DNA of 41,319 bases from Ruegeria sp. HKCCD8929 (lineage in GTDB: Bacteria; Pseudomonadota; Alphaproteobacteria; Rhodobacterales; Rhodobacteraceae): assembly GCF_013031405.1 (NCBI RefSeq), contig NZ_WPZY01000028.1, forward strand, positions 1-41,319, in the 5' to 3' direction. Shown piece after piece: positions 1 through 7,814 of this stretch. The stretch's first letter is position 1, and each line of letters starts with the position of its first letter. The position numbers and the translations under genes were made by a program. Below the pieces are notes generated by a model. That model was not told the origin of the DNA and ran no database searches. It saw nothing but the letters and a program-made list of their open reading frames with translations.

Positions 1-74
1 GTAGACAGGTTGTTCGACTGTGGCAACAAACAAAGCTGCCATTCACGCACTGCGCAGCATGGGTTCTTCTGGGC

Positions 75-1403
75 TCACTGGGCAATGCACACCGCTTTTC
101 GAACCGTGTTCAGAACGCCTTCCAGCTCAGTCTTCGGTACTCCACCAAAGGCGAGCCTTAAGGCCTGCGGAGCTGCGGCAGTGGTTGCGAACGGCTCCGC
201 GCCGGACACCGAGAAACCGTGCTCCTTCAACCGCGCGACAATAGGTTGAGCGCGAACACCTTTCTCGAGCGGCATCCAGGCGAAGCCCGCATTAGGATGT
301 GACAGGACGGGCTGCGTACCGAAAACTTTCCGCCAAACAGACTGGCGCGCCGCTCCATCGCGCCTGCGGTTTTCTTCAGACACCTTCAGAGTCCCGTCTT
401 CGATCCAGCCCGCGACCAAACCAGAAATCAGCGCCGGAGCATTCCAAGTCGTCGCACGGACGGCCTCCAGGAGTGGCAGGGTCCGGCTTGCAGGGGCTAT
501 CACATATCCCAGCCGCAGCCCTGTCGCGAGATTCTTTGAAAACCCGCCGATGTGAACTGTCCGGTCGGGTGCCAGGGAATAGAAGCTAGGCGGCGGGTTC
601 CGCTCCAGGAACGCATAGGCGGCGTCTTCAATGATCAGCAGGTCGTGCCTCTGTGCGACGTCGAGCAGGCGAAGACGTGTTGCCTCATCCATGACCGATC
701 CCAAGGGGCTATGGACCGTCGGCATCAGGTAAACAGCGCGAATCTCCCGCAATTGGCACAACCGCTCAAGTTCATCAGGGTCCATGACACCCTGCGTTCC
801 TTCGACCGGGAGGAGGTTAAGACCGCGTAACGTCGCGGCGGATTTGAAACCCGGGTAGGTGAGAGGATCTGCAGCAATCAAATCGCCATACCGGAACAGC
901 CCCAAACAAGTGACTGCCAGGCTATGCTGGCTGCCCGAAGTTACCAGCAGGCAGTCAGGGTCAACCTGGCCCAGAACCGGGGCAAGGCTTTCGGCAATGA
1001 TCCGGCGTTCGTGCAGCCGCCCGCCGTGAGGCTGATAGCGCAGCATAGCTTCCAAATCACCTGCAGTTGCTAGCCGCCGCAATCCGCTGCGCAGCATGTC
1101 GGCGTCGGCAGCATCCCCTGGCATGTTGAAGACGAGGTCAGTGACGCCCTCGGCAGCGGTCTGATGGACGCCAAGCGTCACCGGCAGGCCGGGATCGCGC
1201 ACAAATGTGCCGCGGCCGGCTTCGCCCGCAACCAGGCCGCGCTGCTCCAGCTCCTTGTAGACACGTGTTGCCGTCGCCAGAGCGACACCGGATTTCTCCG
1301 CAAATGCCCGGTGTGTCGGCAGTTTGGAGCCAGGGACCAGTTTCCCGTCCTGGATCGCGTTGGCAAGCATATCGGCAAGACGCGCGTATCGAGGCTTCTT
1401 CAT
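75..1403 (-). CDS. MocR-family PLP-dependent transcriptional regulator (GntR HTH + aminotransferase-like domain)
   Basis: The 442-residue product has a GntR winged-helix DNA-binding domain (about residues 1-72, with the typical pattern PGSKLPTHRAFAE and a GRGTFV wing). It is followed by a fold-type I aminotransferase-like domain (about 90-440). The PLP-binding lysine is K290 in GGFSKN, and the PLP-pyridine aspartate is D260 in IIEDAAYAF. Family knowledge: such proteins use PLP plus an amino compound as effector. The gene is divergent from an MFS transporter and a D-Ala-D-Ala ligase, with 89 bp between them, so it probably controls that pair. A MocR regulator of ddl (DdlR) is known from Brevibacillus brevis. 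The regulator role is well supported; the effector (D-alanine or similar) is inference. Confidence 0.93.
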   Translation of the reverse strand: MKKPRYARLADMLANAIQDGKLVPGSKLPTHRAFAEKSGVALATATRVYKELEQRGLVAGEAGRGTFVRDPGLPVTLGVHQTAAEGVTDLVFNMPGDAADADMLRSGLRRLATAGDLEAMLRYQPHGGRLHERRIIAESLAPVLGQVDPDCLLVTSGSQHSLAVTCLGLFRYGDLIAADPLTYPGFKSAATLRGLNLLPVEGTQGVMDPDELERLCQLREIRAVYLMPTVHSPLGSVMDEATRLRLLDVAQRHDLLIIEDAAYAFLERNPPPSFYSLAPDRTVHIGGFSKNLATGLRLGYVIAPASRTLPLLEAVRATTWNAPALISGLVAGWIEDGTLKVSEENRRRDGAARQSVWRKVFGTQPVLSHPNAGFAWMPLEKGVRAQPIVARLKEHGFSVSGAEPFATTAAAPQALRLAFGGVPKTELEGVLNTVRKAVCIAQ

Positions 1404-1492
1404 GCGCCCACTGTCATTAGTACAATAGAAAAATTGTCATACAGAAAATCTCATGGCAATCCGGAAGAAAGTCAATCCATAAGGGTCACCGG
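1404..1492. promoter_or_regulatory. Divergent promoter region between the MocR gene and the MFS-ddl pair
   Basis: This 89-bp AT-rich gap holds a direct repeat TGTCAT at 1412-1417 and 1435-1440 (23 bp start to start). It also holds an inverted pair ACAAT (1422-1426) and ATTGT (1433-1437) around AGAAAA. MocR regulators characterised so far usually bind spaced direct repeats, so these are the best operator candidates. Promoter elements cannot be assigned with confidence. Confidence 0.4.
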
Positions 1493-2671
1493 ATGCCGCG
1501 CTTCATCTCTTCCTGCCTGCTTGCCGCGAGCCTGTTCACCGTCACCTTTGCCGTGAACCTTCAAGCTCCGCTTTACGATGTATATGCGGCTGAGAGCAGT
1601 GTCGGAGCCACGGCTGTGACGGTGGCATTTGCTGCCTATGTTGGTGGTCTCATGCCAACGCTGTTGCTGCTGGGCGGGCTTTCGGACCGGATTGGGCGGC
1701 GTATTCCCATTGCGCTGGCCTTGATCCTCGGCGCATCGGCAACAGCAATACTGGTGCAATCTCCTAGCTGGACAAGCCTTGTCGCTGCGCGGTTTTTCTT
1801 AGGTGTCGGAACTGGTCTGGCGACCACTTCCGGGGCCGCTTACATGGCTGAAATTCTCGGCTCAGACCGCGCCCGGAATGCGGCCTTGGTTGTTACATCG
1901 GCAACGTCACTTGGTTTCGGCGGCGGTGCCCTGGCAACAGGTGTCAGCCTGGCGGTTCAGGGATCTACACTGCTGCCAGTCAGCTATGTTGCACTGTTTG
2001 CAGCGGCGCCGGTCTTGGCGGTGGCCGCCTTAATATTGCCCAAGGCAGACCGCCCGAAACCTGTCTCGCTTCTGCGGATGCCGGTCTTTCCGCCGGGGAC
2101 ATGGATGTTCGGTGCCGCGATGGCGCTGGCTTGGTCCACGACCGGCATGACCATTGCTGTCGTGCCTCTGCAGTTGGAGGCCAACGGCCTTGGCGGCTGG
2201 ACCGGGCTTGTGATTTTCCTTGCCATCTTCGTGGGTTTTCTTTGCCAGCCCATCGCCCGGCGCATGACAAACGATCAGGCGCTTGCCCTCGGGTTTGTCC
2301 TGATCCCGCTCGGGTTCCTTGTACTCTTGGCCGGTGTCTGGCTGAAACTGCTGATCCTGGTTCTTGCCGGAACCTGCATCACCAGCGCAGCGAGTTATGG
2401 CTTCACTTATCTGGCCTCATTGGCAGAAGTATCATTGCGCGCTCCTGACGACCGCGCACGAGCCACCGCGGGTCTGTTCGTTTATGCCTATTCAGGGTTC
2501 TCACTGCCTGTAATCGCAAGCGGCGCGCTTGCTGATATGCTGGGGCTGCTGACGGCCATGGCCATCTTTGCGGTGGTCCAATTGTCGGCCACGCTGCTGA
2601 TCATGAAATTGCGAAACCGCAAACCTGGGCCTGCTGGCGAGGCACTTGAAGCAAGTACAAGGAGCGTGTGA
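1493..2671 (+). CDS. MFS transporter, 12-TM type
   Basis: The 392-residue protein is hydrophobic throughout, with about 12 predicted membrane segments. The major-facilitator motif A is visible after the second segment as GGLSDRIGRR. The start is an ATG preceded by AAGGGTC. The stop codon abuts the ATG of the ligase gene at 2672, so the two are translated as a pair. The substrate is not evident. Pairing with a D-Ala-D-Ala ligase under a MocR regulator suggests a D-amino acid, a dipeptide or a cell-wall-active compound, but this is inference. No drug-resistance subfamily signature can be assigned by eye. Confidence 0.85.
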   Translation: MPRFISSCLLAASLFTVTFAVNLQAPLYDVYAAESSVGATAVTVAFAAYVGGLMPTLLLLGGLSDRIGRRIPIALALILGASATAILVQSPSWTSLVAARFFLGVGTGLATTSGAAYMAEILGSDRARNAALVVTSATSLGFGGGALATGVSLAVQGSTLLPVSYVALFAAAPVLAVAALILPKADRPKPVSLLRMPVFPPGTWMFGAAMALAWSTTGMTIAVVPLQLEANGLGGWTGLVIFLAIFVGFLCQPIARRMTNDQALALGFVLIPLGFLVLLAGVWLKLLILVLAGTCITSAASYGFTYLASLAEVSLRAPDDRARATAGLFVYAYSGFSLPVIASGALADMLGLLTAMAIFAVVQLSATLLIMKLRNRKPGPAGEALEASTRSV

Positions 2672-3757
2672 ATGACTGCAAACGGAGATCGTCTTAGGAT
2701 CATGATCCTGTTTGGCGGCCGGTCGGCAGAGCATGAGGTTTCGATACTGTCGGCAACCAATGTTCTGGAGGCAATCAACCAGGAAAAGTTCGAGCCTGTC
2801 CCAGTGTACATCGGGCGTGACGGTATCTGGAGGCCAAGTGAATTTTCGGACGGAAAGCTGTCAGTGCCCACCGAAGGGGCTTGTTTGAGCCCGGTTCCCG
2901 GCGGACGCGGGCAGGTCTTAAACCTTTCGGCCAAGGGCGCCGCAAACGGCATTTCTTCCGTCGATGCGATTTTCCCTGTTCTGCATGGCCAATGGGGTGA
3001 AGACGGTTCCGTGCCGGGACTCGCTACGGTTGCTCAAATCCCACTCGTTGGCTGCGGGCTTCTGGGGTCAGCGAACGCGCTGGAAAAAGAAGTTGCGAAA
3101 CGGCTCCTGAAGGAAGCGGGCGTGCCGACGGCTAGGGCGATGACACTCAGACCTGACAGCCCGGAGACATTTGAAGAAGTCCGGAGAAAGCTGGGCGTGC
3201 CGTTTTTCCTGAAGCCAGCCACGCAAGGTTCTTCGGTCGGCGTTGGAAAGGTTTCAACTGAGGAAGACTACCACACCATTCTTGAGCGGGGGTTCGAGCT
3301 TGACCACAAGATGCTTGCTGAAGAGTACATAGACGGACGCGAGATCGAATGCGGTGTTCTGGAAAATCCAGATGGCTCCCTGATCGTCTCCTGCGCTGGC
3401 GAAATCGTTCCAGCTGACCAGCACGCCTTCTATACCTATGATGCCAAATACGTGGATGAAGGGGGTGCAGCCTTGCATGTGCCGGCCGAGCTTCCGGGTA
3501 GTCTGGAAACCAAGCTTCAGTCTATGGCAGCAAAGGCCTTCCGCGCCGTTGGCTGCGATGGCATGGCGCGCGTCGATTTCTTTTTGAAAGGTGACGGCGA
3601 GATCCTGGTGAATGAACTGAACACCATCCCCGGCTTCACGGACATCAGCATGTACTCAAAGGTAATGGAGGCCAGCGGGATCAGTTATAGCACGCTCATT
3701 GACAAGCTGATTGCACACGGGATCGAGAGGTTTCATGCCGAAGATCATCTGCAATGA
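2672..3757 (+). CDS. ddl: D-alanine--D-alanine ligase
   Basis: The 361-residue ATP-grasp enzyme joins two D-alanines for peptidoglycan precursor synthesis in the cytoplasm. Visible family features are the N-terminal LFGGRSAEHEVS with substrate-binding E20, the ATP-grasp stretch PFFLKPATQGSSVGVGKV, EEYIDGREIE, and the metal-binding C-terminal ARVDFFL...NELNTIPGFT. The length is at the upper end of the family. The start directly follows the MFS stop. It sits outside any mur/fts cluster, so it is probably a second, regulated ligase of the genome rather than the housekeeping ddlB; this is inferred, since the rest of the genome is not visible. Confidence 0.93.
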   Translation: MTANGDRLRIMILFGGRSAEHEVSILSATNVLEAINQEKFEPVPVYIGRDGIWRPSEFSDGKLSVPTEGACLSPVPGGRGQVLNLSAKGAANGISSVDAIFPVLHGQWGEDGSVPGLATVAQIPLVGCGLLGSANALEKEVAKRLLKEAGVPTARAMTLRPDSPETFEEVRRKLGVPFFLKPATQGSSVGVGKVSTEEDYHTILERGFELDHKMLAEEYIDGREIECGVLENPDGSLIVSCAGEIVPADQHAFYTYDAKYVDEGGAALHVPAELPGSLETKLQSMAAKAFRAVGCDGMARVDFFLKGDGEILVNELNTIPGFTDISMYSKVMEASGISYSTLIDKLIAHGIERFHAEDHLQ

Positions 3758-4118
3758 AAGGAAACATGCGACGCGCGGGTGCTTGAAACAGCCGTTCGTG
3801 TGCCGCGCGGCATCGGTCAAAGTGGGCTCGGAGCCGACCTTGGAGCTTTCGCAGCATCGGATCGGAAGCCCTAGGTTGGTCATTCGTGGACGGCCCAGAC
3901 CTGCCGTTGACCACTGTCTGCTGCCGCTGCGGTGCGGCCCGTGATTCCGGACTTTCGCTGCAACCGCAAATTTGCGTGTTGGACGGATTCACGCAGTGCG
4001 CAACAATCCCGCCTTTCGCTCGCTTCGCTACCGCCGTTGACGGCCATCGGTTGCCAAAAGAACACTCTTGTCTGTCCCATGTGTTTTTAGTGACCAAATG
4101 GCCTTGAAGTTACGTCAG
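3758..4118. other. 361-bp intergenic stretch without a recognisable gene
   Basis: The stretch lies between convergent ddl and an FCD regulator gene. Short frames exist, but none has protein-like composition or a ribosome-binding site. It contains GGCTC-G-GAGCC (3824-3834) flanked by GGTC/GACC, which could fold weakly. It also contains TTCG/GCTGC-rich tracts of the degenerate kind seen again at about 26090-26170 and 39470-39540. I see no convincing terminator with a T-run. Confidence 0.5.
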
Positions 4119-4790
4119 CTACATTTGGTTGACGCCGACCAAGTCCGAATAGGAACGCTCACCGCGCGTGATTTGCCGTTTGAGGGTGTTTTTCGCCGCT
4201 TTAACCTTGCCCTCGCACAGGAAGGTCACGATCGCTTCATGTTCAGCAAACGACTTTGCCGTCTGCTCGGAGCGTTTTGACAGATGCGTCCGCATGGTTT
4301 GGACGATATCGCCGACTTTTTGGTAACCATCTCGCAAATAGCTGTTTTCGCAGTGCCTGAAAAAGGCATGGTGAAATTCCGCGTCAAGTTCCAAATACTG
4401 CTCGAATTCATCAGCCTCCCGCGCTTCAGACATCTTCGATACAGTATCTGCAAGTTCATCAAGCAGAGCGTAGCTGTTCTTATCAATTGCCTGCTCCATA
4501 GCTGCAGATTCGAGGATGAGCCTGTATTGGCAAAGCTGCACCACATCCTCCTGAGAAAGAGAAAAAACAAAGGCTCCTCGGTGCGGAAAAATCTGAACGA
4601 GACCCTGGAGATTTAGAGCCGATAGCGCTTCGCGAATCGGGGTTTTGCTGATGCCCATAGCGTTTGACAACTTGACTTCCGGCAGCGCTTCACCCAGCCG
4701 AAACGTGCCGTTGATAATGCCCTTTCGGATATGATCTTCGGCAGTTTTGCTCAACGAATCCGGTCGCTTAATCTGCAATATCTCGGTCAT
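4119..4790 (-). CDS. GntR-family regulator, FCD subfamily (TRAP operon regulator)
   Basis: The product has 223 residues. An N-terminal winged helix (about 8-75) shows RLGEALPEVKLSNAMGISKTP followed by REALSALNLQGLVQ. An FCD effector domain (about 80-210) follows, with the metal/ligand residues in ELDAEFHHAFF and in AEHEAIV. The start ATG is preceded by GGAGAGAGT. It is divergent from the TRAP operon and shares with it a 121-bp gap that carries a perfect palindrome, so it probably represses that operon and itself. Family ligands are organic or sugar acids. A same-length relative lies at 19804-20475. Confidence 0.92.
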   Translation of the reverse strand: MTEILQIKRPDSLSKTAEDHIRKGIINGTFRLGEALPEVKLSNAMGISKTPIREALSALNLQGLVQIFPHRGAFVFSLSQEDVVQLCQYRLILESAAMEQAIDKNSYALLDELADTVSKMSEAREADEFEQYLELDAEFHHAFFRHCENSYLRDGYQKVGDIVQTMRTHLSKRSEQTAKSFAEHEAIVTFLCEGKVKAAKNTLKRQITRGERSYSDLVGVNQM

Positions 4791-4853
4791 ACTCTCTCCG
4801 CCCTTTTCGCCTTTCTAACACAATAGCACATGCATGCTTGATTTCTATATTAG

Positions 4854-4869
4854 ATCTGATATCTCAGAT
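4854..4869. promoter_or_regulatory. Palindromic operator ATCTGA-N4-TCAGAT before the TRAP operon
   Basis: The sequence ATCTGATATCTCAGAT has perfect 6-nt arms and spacer TATC. It lies in the 121-bp gap between the divergent FCD gene and dctP. Exactly its reverse complement occurs at 20567-20582, inside the large palindrome before the second CUT2 operon. On the minus strand a TAATAT box just downstream of it could be the -10 of the regulator gene. It is the most probable FCD-GntR binding site. Confidence 0.7.
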
Positions 4870-4911
4870 GAGAGGTCGAAAAGTAGAAAACCAAACCCTT
4901 GGGAGGATACC

Positions 4912-5910
4912 TTGTTCAAGAAATCAACACTCGCGCTAGGCGTCGTTATGTCTGCCGGGCTTGCCTTCGCAGTATCAGCTGAAACAGTCATTAAGGTCGG
5001 GCATGGCGCTGCGGAAGCGTTTCACATGCATCGCGCGCTTCTGAAGTTTGAAGAACTGGTCGAAGCCGGCTCGAACGGTGCGATCGACGTCCAAATCTTC
5101 CCTTCGTCGCAGATGGGGCCTGATCGTGAGATGATCGAAGGCGTTCAAACAGGCGTTCTTGAAATGGCCATTCCACCGTCTTCTTTCTTCGCAGGCTGGG
5201 ATCCGGCTTTTGCGGTGATCGAGCTTCCCTACATGTATGCCTCCAAAGACATCGCCTTTGATGTTCTTGATGGTGAGGCCGGTGACGGAATGCTCGGACG
5301 GGTCGAAAATCAGGGGCTGGTCGGTCTTGGCTGGCTTGAGTTGGGTGTACGCAACGTGACCAACAATGTCCGTCCGGTTGCAACACCTGAAGACCTCGAA
5401 GGCGTCAAGCTGCGCACCATGAAAGTTCCGGCGCATGTGGCAACATTCGAAACACTAGGGGCCAACCCAACACCGATGAACTTTGGCGAGGTCTATTCTG
5501 CCCTCCAGCAAGGCGTGATCGACGGACAGGAAAACCCCCTGGCGATCATTACCTCGCAGCGTTTCTACGAAGTGCAGAAATACCTTTCGACCACGGGCCA
5601 TGTCTTTGCGGTCTACATGCCGGTCGTCTCCAAGACGTTCTTTGACTCGCTGCCTGCGGAGCATCAGCAACTGATCCGGGACTCGATGGCCGCCGCACGT
5701 AACTATCAGGCTGAACTGGTCGCCAGCGAAGATGCGGAACAGCTGGAACAGATCCGTGCCGCTGGTGTCGAGGTTCTGGAACTAACTGCAGAGCAGAGAC
5801 AGGCCTTTGCCGACAAAACCGAAAGCGTTCGCCTGCAATATCGCGATGAAGTTGGCGCCGATGCCTACGACGCTTGGGTCGCGGCGGTATCCGCAGCAAG
5901 CGGAAGCTGA
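4912..5910 (+). CDS. dctP: TRAP transporter substrate-binding protein, DctP family
   Basis: I place the start at TTG 4912, five bases after GGGAGG (4901-4906). This gives 332 residues with a clean signal peptide (KK, hydrophobic core, cleavage near AVSA-ET at residue 23). An upstream ATG at 4834 would put 26 hydrophilic residues before the signal and would run through the operator, so I reject it. The mature part shows DctP-family features: the N-terminal KVGHGAAEAFHMHRAL, the ligand-carboxylate arginine region GVKLRTMKVPAH, and GQENPLAIITSQRFYEVQKY. It captures an organic acid in the periplasm for DctQM. The linked 2-hydroxyacid dehydrogenase suggests a 2-hydroxy acid; this is inference. Confidence 0.93.
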   Translation: MFKKSTLALGVVMSAGLAFAVSAETVIKVGHGAAEAFHMHRALLKFEELVEAGSNGAIDVQIFPSSQMGPDREMIEGVQTGVLEMAIPPSSFFAGWDPAFAVIELPYMYASKDIAFDVLDGEAGDGMLGRVENQGLVGLGWLELGVRNVTNNVRPVATPEDLEGVKLRTMKVPAHVATFETLGANPTPMNFGEVYSALQQGVIDGQENPLAIITSQRFYEVQKYLSTTGHVFAVYMPVVSKTFFDSLPAEHQQLIRDSMAAARNYQAELVASEDAEQLEQIRAAGVEVLELTAEQRQAFADKTESVRLQYRDEVGADAYDAWVAAVSAASGS

Positions 5911-5960
5911 CCACGGTATACTCAGCCAATCCGGGCACCCGTGCCATGCAGGTTCGGGCG

Positions 5961-5981
5961 CCCCTTTCGTTCAAGGGGAGG
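5961..5981 (+). promoter_or_regulatory. Stem-loop that includes the dctQ ribosome-binding site
   Basis: CCCCTT (5961-5966) pairs with AAGGGG (5973-5978) across a 6-nt loop. The second arm forms most of the Shine-Dalgarno sequence GGGGAGG (5975-5981) of the GTG-started dctQ. Folding would limit dctQ translation relative to the abundant binding protein. Sequence pairing is seen; the regulatory effect is inferred. Confidence 0.45.
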
Positions 5982-5987
5982 TGAACG

Positions 5988-6473
5988 GTGTCGGTTATCA
6001 AATGGATCGATATGAATGCCGAAAAGGTCTTAGCCAGCGCACTTTTGGCGGCGATTGTCTTGTTGATCTTTGGCAATGTGTTCATGCGCTACATTCTGAA
6101 TGCCTCTCTTTCATGGGGCGAAGAGCTAACGCTTTGGTTGTTTGTCTGGTTCGTCTGGCTTGGCGTCAGCTACGCATTCCACATGGGCGATCATGTGCGC
6201 ATCACGGTCCTGCGTGATGTCCTGAGCGAGCGGGCGAGGCTTTACGCGGATGTTGTGATCGCGCTTCTTGTCCTTGGGTTTCTGATCGTTCTGACAATTG
6301 AATGCATCAAGCTGATCCGGCAGCCCTTTGTGGCCAGCCAGACTTCAGTCGTGCTGGGGCTTCCGATCCCGATCCTTTACGCCTCGGCGCCGGTTGGCGC
6401 ATGCCTGTCTGCAATCCGTGTCGTACAACATCTGCGCCGAACCCTGCGGCTAATCGCAGAAACCAAGGCGTGA
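5988..6473 (+). CDS. dctQ: TRAP transporter small permease, DctQ family
   Basis: The 161-residue membrane protein has four hydrophobic segments (about 15-40, 50-70, 90-112 and 128-148), the normal DctQ topology, and the typical segment SWGEELTLWLFVWFVWLG. The start is a GTG after GGGGAGG. An upstream frame would overlap the dctP stop region without its own ribosome-binding site. It is the small subunit linking the large permease DctM to the binding protein. It follows dctP by 77 bp, where a possible hairpin sequesters the start region, and precedes dctM by 10 bp. Confidence 0.92.
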   Translation: MSVIKWIDMNAEKVLASALLAAIVLLIFGNVFMRYILNASLSWGEELTLWLFVWFVWLGVSYAFHMGDHVRITVLRDVLSERARLYADVVIALLVLGFLIVLTIECIKLIRQPFVASQTSVVLGLPIPILYASAPVGACLSAIRVVQHLRRTLRLIAETKA

Positions 6474-6483
6474 GGGATTTCTG

Positions 6484-7767
6484 ATGCTTGCAACAACGCT
6501 TTTCCTGACACTCTTTGCCCTTTTGATCTTCAGCGTGCCGATCGGCATCTGCCTAGGCCTCGCGACCATGATCGTGATGGTCTTCGTGGATGGCACGCCA
6601 CCGATGGTTCTTCTGGCGCGTTCGGTGGTAACTGGGGCGGACTCCTTTCCGCTGATCGCTGTTCCCTTGTTCATTCTGGCAGGCGATCTGATGCAGCACG
6701 GCGGAATGTCCCGTCGACTGGTTGGCTTCGCCAATGCACTGATTGGGCATATCCGAGGTGGGCTGGCTTATGTGAACGTGCTCGCCTGCGTATTCTTTGC
6801 CGCCATATCCGGTTCGTCTCCCGCAACCGTAGCCGCCATCGGATCAAACATGATCCCCGAGATGGAAAAGGTCGGCTATACCCGCAAGTTCAGCAGCGCA
6901 TTAACGGCGTCCTCGGGGATGATCGGCGTTATGATCCCGCCCAGCATCCCCTTCATCATCTATGGTGTTACCGCCGAAGTTTCGATCGGTAAGCTGTTTC
7001 TTGCAGGTGTTGTTCCCGGCATCCTCTTTGCCCTCATGTTCATGTTGGTCGCCCGCGTCCTGCTGCGAAAGGACGAGGTTATTCAGCAATCGACAACCAC
7101 ATTCTCAGGTCCGGGTGTCTGGCAGAGTTTCCGCTCTTCTATCTGGGCGCTACTGGTGCCGGTAATTATCCTTGGGGGCATCTATAGCGGTATCTTCACC
7201 CCTACCGAAGCCGGAGCCGTGGCCGTGGTTTATGCCGCCTTCATCGGTATCTTCGTCTATGGAGACATCACCCTCAAGGACCTGCCTGAGGTATTGGCGG
7301 GCAGTGCAAAGACCAGTGGGACCATTCTGATATTGGTGATCATGGCGACCGCCTTTGGCAGGCTGATCACGCTTGCAAGAATCCCGACAGAACTCGCTAC
7401 AACAATCACCAGCCTATCCGATAATCCGATCATCATTCTGTTGTTGATCAATCTGCTATTGTTGGTGATCGGCATGTTCATGGAGACGATTTCGTCGATC
7501 ATCATCATGACGCCTATCCTGCTGCCCGTCGCAACCGCGCTGGGTGTCGATCCGATCGTCTTTGGTGTCATTCTGACGGTTAATCTGGCCATTGGATTCT
7601 GTACACCTCCATTGGGTGTAAACCTGTTCGTGGCCAGCAGTATTTCGAAGGTTTCCATCGAAAGCCTCAGCCGGGCGATCCTGCCATTCTTTGCAGCCAT
7701 GCTGATCCTGTTGATGTTCATCACCTATGTGCCCGCAATTTCCTTGGCCTTGCCGTCCCTTTGGTGA
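6484..7767 (+). CDS. dctM: TRAP transporter large permease, DctM family
   Basis: The 427-residue polytopic membrane protein has about 12 segments and the family landmarks FFAAISGSSPATVAAIGSNM, MIPPSIPFIIYGV, GIFTPTEAGAVAVVYA and GFCTPPLGVNLFVA. It is the sodium-driven channel subunit of the TRAP importer. Length and motifs match a full DctM. It sits 10 bp after dctQ and 47 bp before the FMN dehydrogenase gene, so all four probably form one transcript. Confidence 0.95.
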   Translation: MLATTLFLTLFALLIFSVPIGICLGLATMIVMVFVDGTPPMVLLARSVVTGADSFPLIAVPLFILAGDLMQHGGMSRRLVGFANALIGHIRGGLAYVNVLACVFFAAISGSSPATVAAIGSNMIPEMEKVGYTRKFSSALTASSGMIGVMIPPSIPFIIYGVTAEVSIGKLFLAGVVPGILFALMFMLVARVLLRKDEVIQQSTTTFSGPGVWQSFRSSIWALLVPVIILGGIYSGIFTPTEAGAVAVVYAAFIGIFVYGDITLKDLPEVLAGSAKTSGTILILVIMATAFGRLITLARIPTELATTITSLSDNPIIILLLINLLLLVIGMFMETISSIIIMTPILLPVATALGVDPIVFGVILTVNLAIGFCTPPLGVNLFVASSISKVSIESLSRAILPFFAAMLILLMFITYVPAISLALPSLW

Positions 7768-7814
7768 CCGGCTGAGAACCTTCAAACGTTAGACAACCAG
7801 ACCAGAGGACTCGG

